Under the pieces are notes generated by a model. That model did not search any database and was not told the origin of the DNA. It worked only from the letters and a program-made list of their open reading frames with translations. Positions 58,386 through 64,000 of a DNA stretch of 64,000 bases are shown here, piece after piece (the first letter of the stretch is position 1; every line of letters starts with the position of its first letter). This DNA comes from Isoetes taiwanensis (taxonomy: Eukaryota > Streptophyta > Lycopodiopsida > Isoetales > Isoetaceae): the NCBI GenBank assembly GCA_021234155.1, contig JAJEKV010000033.1, positions 13,463,614 through 13,527,613 on the forward strand, in the 5' to 3' direction. The position numbers were made by a program, and so were the translations under genes.

Positions 58386-58820
58386 TGCCCTTCGGTGCAT
58401 GGTCTAGTGGTAGGACCTTAAACCGCCACACCTGAGGTTACGGGTTCAAGTATGGCCAATATTAGTATAGTATGGGAATCTTAAAATCCATTGTTTCTAG
58501 GTTAGGGGTTCAAGTATGAGCAAGTATGACCAGCTGATCATGTGGCAGAGACTTTAAATCTGCCATATGTGCTAGATAATCACGTGCAAGCAACTCTTAA
58601 AATAAGGTATCGCAGCTAAGGTCATGGGTTCAAGTATGACCAACTGTTCCTGTGGCAGAGACTTTAAATCTGCCATATGTGTTAGATAATCACGTGCAAA
58701 CAACTCCTAGCATAAGGTATCGCAGTTAGGTAGTGGATTAACTTCCATATGGTACGTAGAATATATGATAGTGAATAGATTGGCGTTCTTCAATAAAAAA
58801 ATAAAAATAAAAAAGGAAAC
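58386..58820 (+). mobile_element. Complete tRNA-derived SINE with target duplication (copy E)
   Basis: Flanked by 15-bp target duplications CTTTTCATAGGAATA (58371-58385) and CTTTCCATAGGAATA (58821-58835), one mismatch. The head TGCCCTTCGGTGCATGGTCT has the A box, and GGTTCAAGTATGG is the B box. An A-rich tail TAAAAAAATAAAAATAAAAA ends it. The body carries a second GGGTTCAAGTATGACC unit, so the tRNA-like part is partly repeated. Pol III would transcribe it; a LINE partner would supply reverse transcriptase. Confidence 0.82.
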
Positions 58821-60504
58821 CTTTCCATAGGAATAAGGATGTAGGACCCTCGAAATGAAAAGAAGGGTCTTACTGTACTATACGGGAATAAGTTATTTAT
58901 GTCACAGTTCCACTTATAGGCTGTGGAGTATTTGATGTAGTGGACATAATATATAGGGTATGGCACGGTGGACCAATTGTACATTTGAATAGTTGTAAAT
59001 GTAGCACAATGGGTCCATCGTACATTTATATGGCACAGTGGGCCAATTCTACAATCAAATAGTAAATATGGTACAATGGGCCATAAATACAATAGTCAGA
59101 CTAGTAAATTGAACAGTTATTCGCGACAATTAGTAGCACGCATGTTAGAGCAACTGTGGTAAGGCCTACTATAACATTTGTGCGTGTTATAGTTTATCCT
59201 ACATTAGTACAACTACCACTAGCCAACCCTTATATAGAAGACAAATGTTAGAATTCAATGAAGTTCACCATAATATTAACCTGAGATTGTTTGGCCCTTG
59301 TTATAGAGCACTCTATACCATCTTGGAATTATCCAAAACCATTACCAAACATGCATGGCATAGCAGCCCTTCCAAAGACACCTCCCAAGAAAACAAGCTT
59401 ACACCTCCACTAACATCGTTGTTGCAAAGAACACTAGCCTCTAAATCGCATGCATCGCTACTTCAAATTTTTGCGGTGTCTTAGCAAAGACAATCCTATA
59501 GATTTGCATGCATGTCCCATAAGCTAGAAACACATAATATCAACATACCCTTGTCCATCTCTATAACGGCTTGCATATAAGCCCCACCAAGCATCCCTAT
59601 CTATACAATTTTAGCTATGCAAATGTTTCACAATATACCAACTACCCTGGCAGTGTCACATAATTACCAGTTCAATGCCTCCAATATCAACTTAAAAGTA
59701 CCAACCGTCATGCTTTTCCAAACTGGATCCGTCATGTGATTGGAATTCCTGCACCTGAAGACAACAACATCTAGTGATGAGGATGGGCAATCAGATTATA
59801 TAGCAGAGGACTTACCCCTACTAAAAAGGAAAGTTGATGTATCGCACTTTGATACTATTGAAGGCAATATTACATCTATAAGGCATAAATGAATGTTATA
59901 AACATAGATGGGTATGGGATAAAATCTTGGAGAGGTTAGGGCGCAATAAGGATCCACTTATAAGATTTGAGAACATACATGGTTACATTCAATGTTTATG
60001 GGCATAAGAATGCTACAGCGTACTACACAAAGTACTAATAAGGGGCCATAAAACTACATAAAGGAGGACCTAACACTAGTTACTGATGGGTACTTGTATA
60101 ATGTCTCTATATAACTGATAAGTGTCGAATTGGATGCAATTATTTTGACCTCTAAATAGTATTGTATTTATCTTAACTTTGAGTATTAACATGCTTTTGA
60201 CTTTTATTTTGAGTTTTTGACTTAGTTTTGATGCAAAGAACAAGGAAACAGTACCCAATCCATAAGTACTATTGTAGATACTTTGGTAGGTTCCAAAAGT
60301 GGTAGGTTGTAGCATGCTTATGCTTATGCAATACTTCAATGTTATTAATATGTTTATCATATTAGCATTTAAAGCAACACCAATCTAAAAAATGTCTATA
60401 AAATGTCTATGCTAGGTTGTTCTCCTCGTACTAGCTAGTAGCACTTTTGGGTCAAACTTAGCCCTTTTTGCATCAAGATATTTATGTATTTTTACTTCTA
60501 ATGT

Positions 60505-60972
60505 CACTACATTGACACTTTTTTTGACGCAATCATGTGATGTAAATATATAATAGGAAATTATTGATGTAAAATTGTGGACATGTATGACATTATAAAA
60601 TGACACAAACTTTTTATAAAAGGTGACAACAAGCTATTGCAAAATGCGACGCAAATGTGCAACAAAATTGACCCAAACCTTTAGAACTAAGGATGTTATA
60701 GTAGACACAAACTTATTGCCATATTTGACTTTATGTCACAATCTTTTACGCAGTACATGATGCAATCGTCACTACAAAAGCTAACATAAAACTATGAAGA
60801 ATTTGACACAAATATTTCATAAAAATGACATTGCAATTTACATAGTCATATTGACACAAGTTTTGACACAATCGAATTAATTTGTGTCACTTTTAAGCTC
60901 CTGACACAAATCTGACAAACCTCAAAAGGTAGTGACGCAGGGTTTGACGCAAAAACCCATCCTCTTGTAGTG
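60505..60972. mobile_element. Possible non-autonomous CACTA element (copy E)
   Basis: Copy of 28257-28726 with the same CACTACAAGAGGATGGG right end (minus strand) and CACTACATTGACAC left end. Confidence 0.55.
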
Positions 60973-61086
60973 GAATCATTTGTTCACCACAGTTCAAACA
61001 TGAAAAGCAATGGGTTATACCTCTGTGTAACATCCTTTGCATCATTCCCAACAAAAGCTATAACATATGAACAGGAAGTCTCCTAC

Positions 61087-62660
61087 CTGCAACCTGCTCA
61101 ACTTTATCTGAAGCATCGATGAGCCCATTTACAGCATCCACATGTATCCGCCGCCCCTCTGCACCCTCACCTCTACAAAATATTTCAGCACAGTGTAGCA
61201 TGGGACTTTTCTTGGTGTCACCCTTCTACACTTCTCTTTTGGAAGGAGCTTTAGGTGTGTCCATGTCATTGTGAATGCTGGCCTGTTCCGAACTTACATT
61301 TTCTTTAGATCCTGCTGGGTATGCTGTAGGCTTCTCTTTGCCTTTTCTTTGTGCAATAAATTCCTCATATTGATGGTCCCTTTTACTGCCCTTGCCTAAA
61401 GATCCACATCATAAGAAGGTCTTGGAATTACAGCAGTACGTCCAAGAACATGTGCTAGATTTGCAGCCTTACTAACCTGGGAGTTTGAACAAATTAACAT
61501 GCCATCCAAGTTTATCCTTGTGGATCCCAATCTGCAGAAAGCCTTGAGTGCATCTACTTATAAAATCCACTATGGACTTTACAGAGAATTACCTTGTTGT
61601 ACAGCCCAGACTAAATATGAAAGCTTTTCAAGATTAGGCTTAGATGTTATGTCAAACTGCACAGACAAGGCAATTTCAACCTTACACTGCATTATATAAC
61701 CGGGGAATAAAGAAAGAAAGAAAAGCACACTTTTCTTCCCAACAATGTTCTGCTAAAAGACTTGTTGCGCCTCTTGCAAATTTTGCACTTGCCGTAAACA
61801 CTCAATCATAGTTTTGCTCATTCTGGGATTATGCTGCAAGCACGGGATTCCAAGATGGCACATTCCTCACAAGCATGTGCCTGTTTCAAAAATGTTGTTT
61901 AACATTTTAATCTAAATCACTGCATTTACAAGCATGGATGCATTTCCCATCAGCAAAGTTTGCTCCACTTAAAAGGTAAATTTTGATGCATTTATTCTGT
62001 AAATGGCAAAGAATATGCACCACATTTTGAGCTTGAAGCTTGTCAACATACAAAGAAAGGATATTTGTGATCAGACCCCTGCTTACACGTTACAGTATAT
62101 TACCTTAGTCAACATTGACTTAAAAATTGCCAATGCTAACATGTATGTAACTTATCACATATATAAGCTTTATCCAAACAATATGAAACTTGAATGGGGC
62201 TATGAAAATGGTGTACCTATATAAGAAGGTCATGTATTTCTTTAGCTGCCACACCAAGTTCAGCCAAAGCTGTAATGGCTTCAAGGACATACGGGCATTG
62301 TCTTCAAGTGGAAAAAATTCCAAATTACATTCCAAAATATAGATTAAAGCTTACTGCAAATTGGAACTTACCTCAAAAACTGTAAGTACTTGAAATCTGT
62401 GCATCAAATGTATTTTTGTTGTGACATCCTTAATCTGTTCATGGCGATGCACAAGGATCGGCAAGGTTGAATCAGATTGGTTTTGCAGAACCTCACCACA
62501 CAGGAAACCTTCTATATCATAGGCAGCTAAACTTGATTTTCCATATGCCTGGATCAAAATGCTGCAATTTGCAGCCCCCAACTCCGCTGGAAATTTGGCC
62601 TGACATGCAAATGCCAATTTTGGATTTGAGTTCATATTTTGTTCCATCACAAAAACACCT
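61087..62660 (-). pseudogene. Multi-exon gene remnant, unidentified (copy E)
   Basis: Copy of 28841-30417 with the same exons: 62372-62660 (289 bases, donor GAG|GTAAGT) and 61087-61476 (390 bases, donor GCAG|GTAGGA) have the same lengths as in D. It shares the same internal stops and the frame break after ACSIIP. One visible coding difference is GFLCGEVLQ where D has GFMCGEVLQ. Confidence 0.55.
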
Positions 62661-62949
62661 CTACAAAAGGAAGGATTTGAGAAGCTAAAACCTGATCTGG
62701 GGTCTTTGATTAGGATTAACTGTCTTGAACAAAGGAAAAATAAAAATAGTATCAATTCCAAGAATAACCGAAAATACAAGCTATGAGATCTCCAGGCAAT
62801 GCTTTGTCTTCTAACAAAATTAAACCCAAGTAGGAGGCAACAGTACAGAAAGAAAAAGTCCAGTCATATACCTGATGCATGTGGGATGATTCAAAAGCAA
62901 AGCCTAAAGCTCGTTTTGTTGTAAGAACTCTAGTTGCCAGAAACAAAAA

Positions 62950-63992
62950 AAATTCCCTTCCCTTGCACTTGTTCTTTTGCAAGATGAGTTGCTTGCAATG
63001 TGTAGAAAAATTGCTCTAGCCAAATAAAGGAACGGATCAAAATAAAAAAGTGTTGAACTATGCAAAGAGAGGAGGAAACACTAACAGCAAGAATTAACTT
63101 GGATCAATTGGACCGATCCTCATCCTTGATGTAGATAGCAGGTCGAAATCAGCGAGCGGAGAAGCACCATCGCATGGCCTTTACTTGAACTACCTGCATA
63201 GATAAAAGAAAAACAAAACATTAGTAGAACACCGGCATTAAAAGAGCTATTAAAGGGACACCGTCATTGCAGATATGGCTTTGCAAATTGTAAGAACCAT
63301 CTCTCGAAAAGGTTCTCAACAAGGGCAATTCACATGCCAAGCATATCGTCATGAAATCCAGCTGATGTAGAAGATTTTCTTAAGCAAACATAGGTCTTCT
63401 ACAAACAATGAAACGGCTCAATGAACCCTGCCATGAAACAACCCAATGAACCCATGCCCACTTTTCTAACTGCAGCATATTGCGGGGCATTCGTGCAATT
63501 TCATGATGGATTAGAAAGAAAGTTCACAAGTAGCATTGCAAAATCTTTCAGCAGCTTGGAATACCAACAGCTTGGAATACCAACGCAGACAAAATGGATC
63601 CTTGGAGTCCAGTTCGTTGTTGGATGGAAGGGCCAAGCATAGAGTCCACGAAAAATGAAAACTTGAAAAGCACAAAACCACTGTTGAAAAATGGAACAGC
63701 CAAATAAGGGCATCTACCAGGAAAGGTCGAGCCAAAAAGGGGATGCAAGCCGGTTTTAAGGCAGCCACAGACAAATCAAACTGCAAAACTTGCCGTGGTG
63801 GCTGAGATATTTGCGTACAGAGTTTATATATTCTTTCTCAAACTGCAAAACTTGGTGGGATGCAAACAAACTACAAACCTCGTTGGAACTGGCGCAAAAC
63901 AACAAAAAAAAAGGAGGTCCGATTCAGAAAGTCGACTACAAGGTTGCATATGAATTCTTAGGGAAACCACAAAAGCACGGTGAAGTCTATCC
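62950..63992 (+). repeat. Single copy of the unit that is tandemly duplicated in D
   Basis: 1,043 bases from AAATTCCCTTCCC to GTCTATCC. It retains the doubled CAGCTTGGAATACCAA. Confidence 0.93.
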
Positions 63993-64000
63993 ATTTGAAT

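Larger units (their letters stand above)
58400..64000 (+). repeat. Segmental duplication block E (direct copy of D, runs off the window)
   Basis: Direct copy of 25890-32796 lacking the 1,045-bp tandem unit and about 267 bases of SINE repeats. E holds the complete SINE with both target duplications, while D has lost the SINE start. E is therefore closer to the ancestral arrangement at that end. Confidence 0.95.

Overview
The window looks like nuclear DNA of a land plant with a large, repeat-rich, AT-rich genome. The evidence is spliceosomal introns with GT..AG borders, a Ty3/gypsy chromovirus, a copia-type LTR with an initiator-Met primer site, a Helitron end with an RPA-like gene, CACTA-type ends, a tRNA-derived SINE, a LINE, a PPR fragment and a plant-type FKBP exon. 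I cannot name the species. The LINE and transposase types suggest a non-flowering plant such as a fern, lycophyte or bryophyte, but that is a weak inference. No operons, CRISPR arrays or rRNA genes are present. Almost every coding region is broken, partial or exonic.

Layout. 1-683: end of a copia-type LTR element on the minus strand (gag start, primer-binding site, LTR). 1151-5469: a complete insertion of a gag-deleted chromovirus with 232-bp LTRs and a GAATA target duplication. 5.5-13.2 kb: sparse unique DNA with the last two exons of an RNA polymerase III subunit (RPC11 type), a PPR fragment and small repeats. 13.6-18.5 kb: a frameshifted transposase-like gene, a small acidic-protein gene and a field of TAAGC repeats. 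18.6-21.0 kb: a broken gene with a NIF/FCP1-type phosphatase domain. 21.3-44.3 kb and 52.9-64.0 kb: a mosaic of large duplications. 45.1-47.2 kb: Helitron 3' end and an RPA-like gene. 49.4-49.7 kb: an orphan FKBP exon.

The main feature is the duplication mosaic, about 29.6 kb or 46% of the window. Block A (21315-25887) recurs inverted as C (40142-44254) and, rearranged, as B (36905-38720). Block D (25890-32796) recurs directly as E (58400 to the window end). Block F (33681-36905) recurs as G1 (52901-55351, inverted) plus G2 (56171-57000, direct). The copies are nearly identical. Most differences I compared lie at CAG/CTG trinucleotides, which suggests base-calling error at methylated CHG sites. 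That also weakens any reading of the many frameshifts as real mutations. The duplicated blocks carry remnants of at least two multi-exon genes that I could not identify.

The genes do not form a pathway. The window reads as a heterochromatin-like region where mobile elements and segmental duplication have carried and broken host exons.
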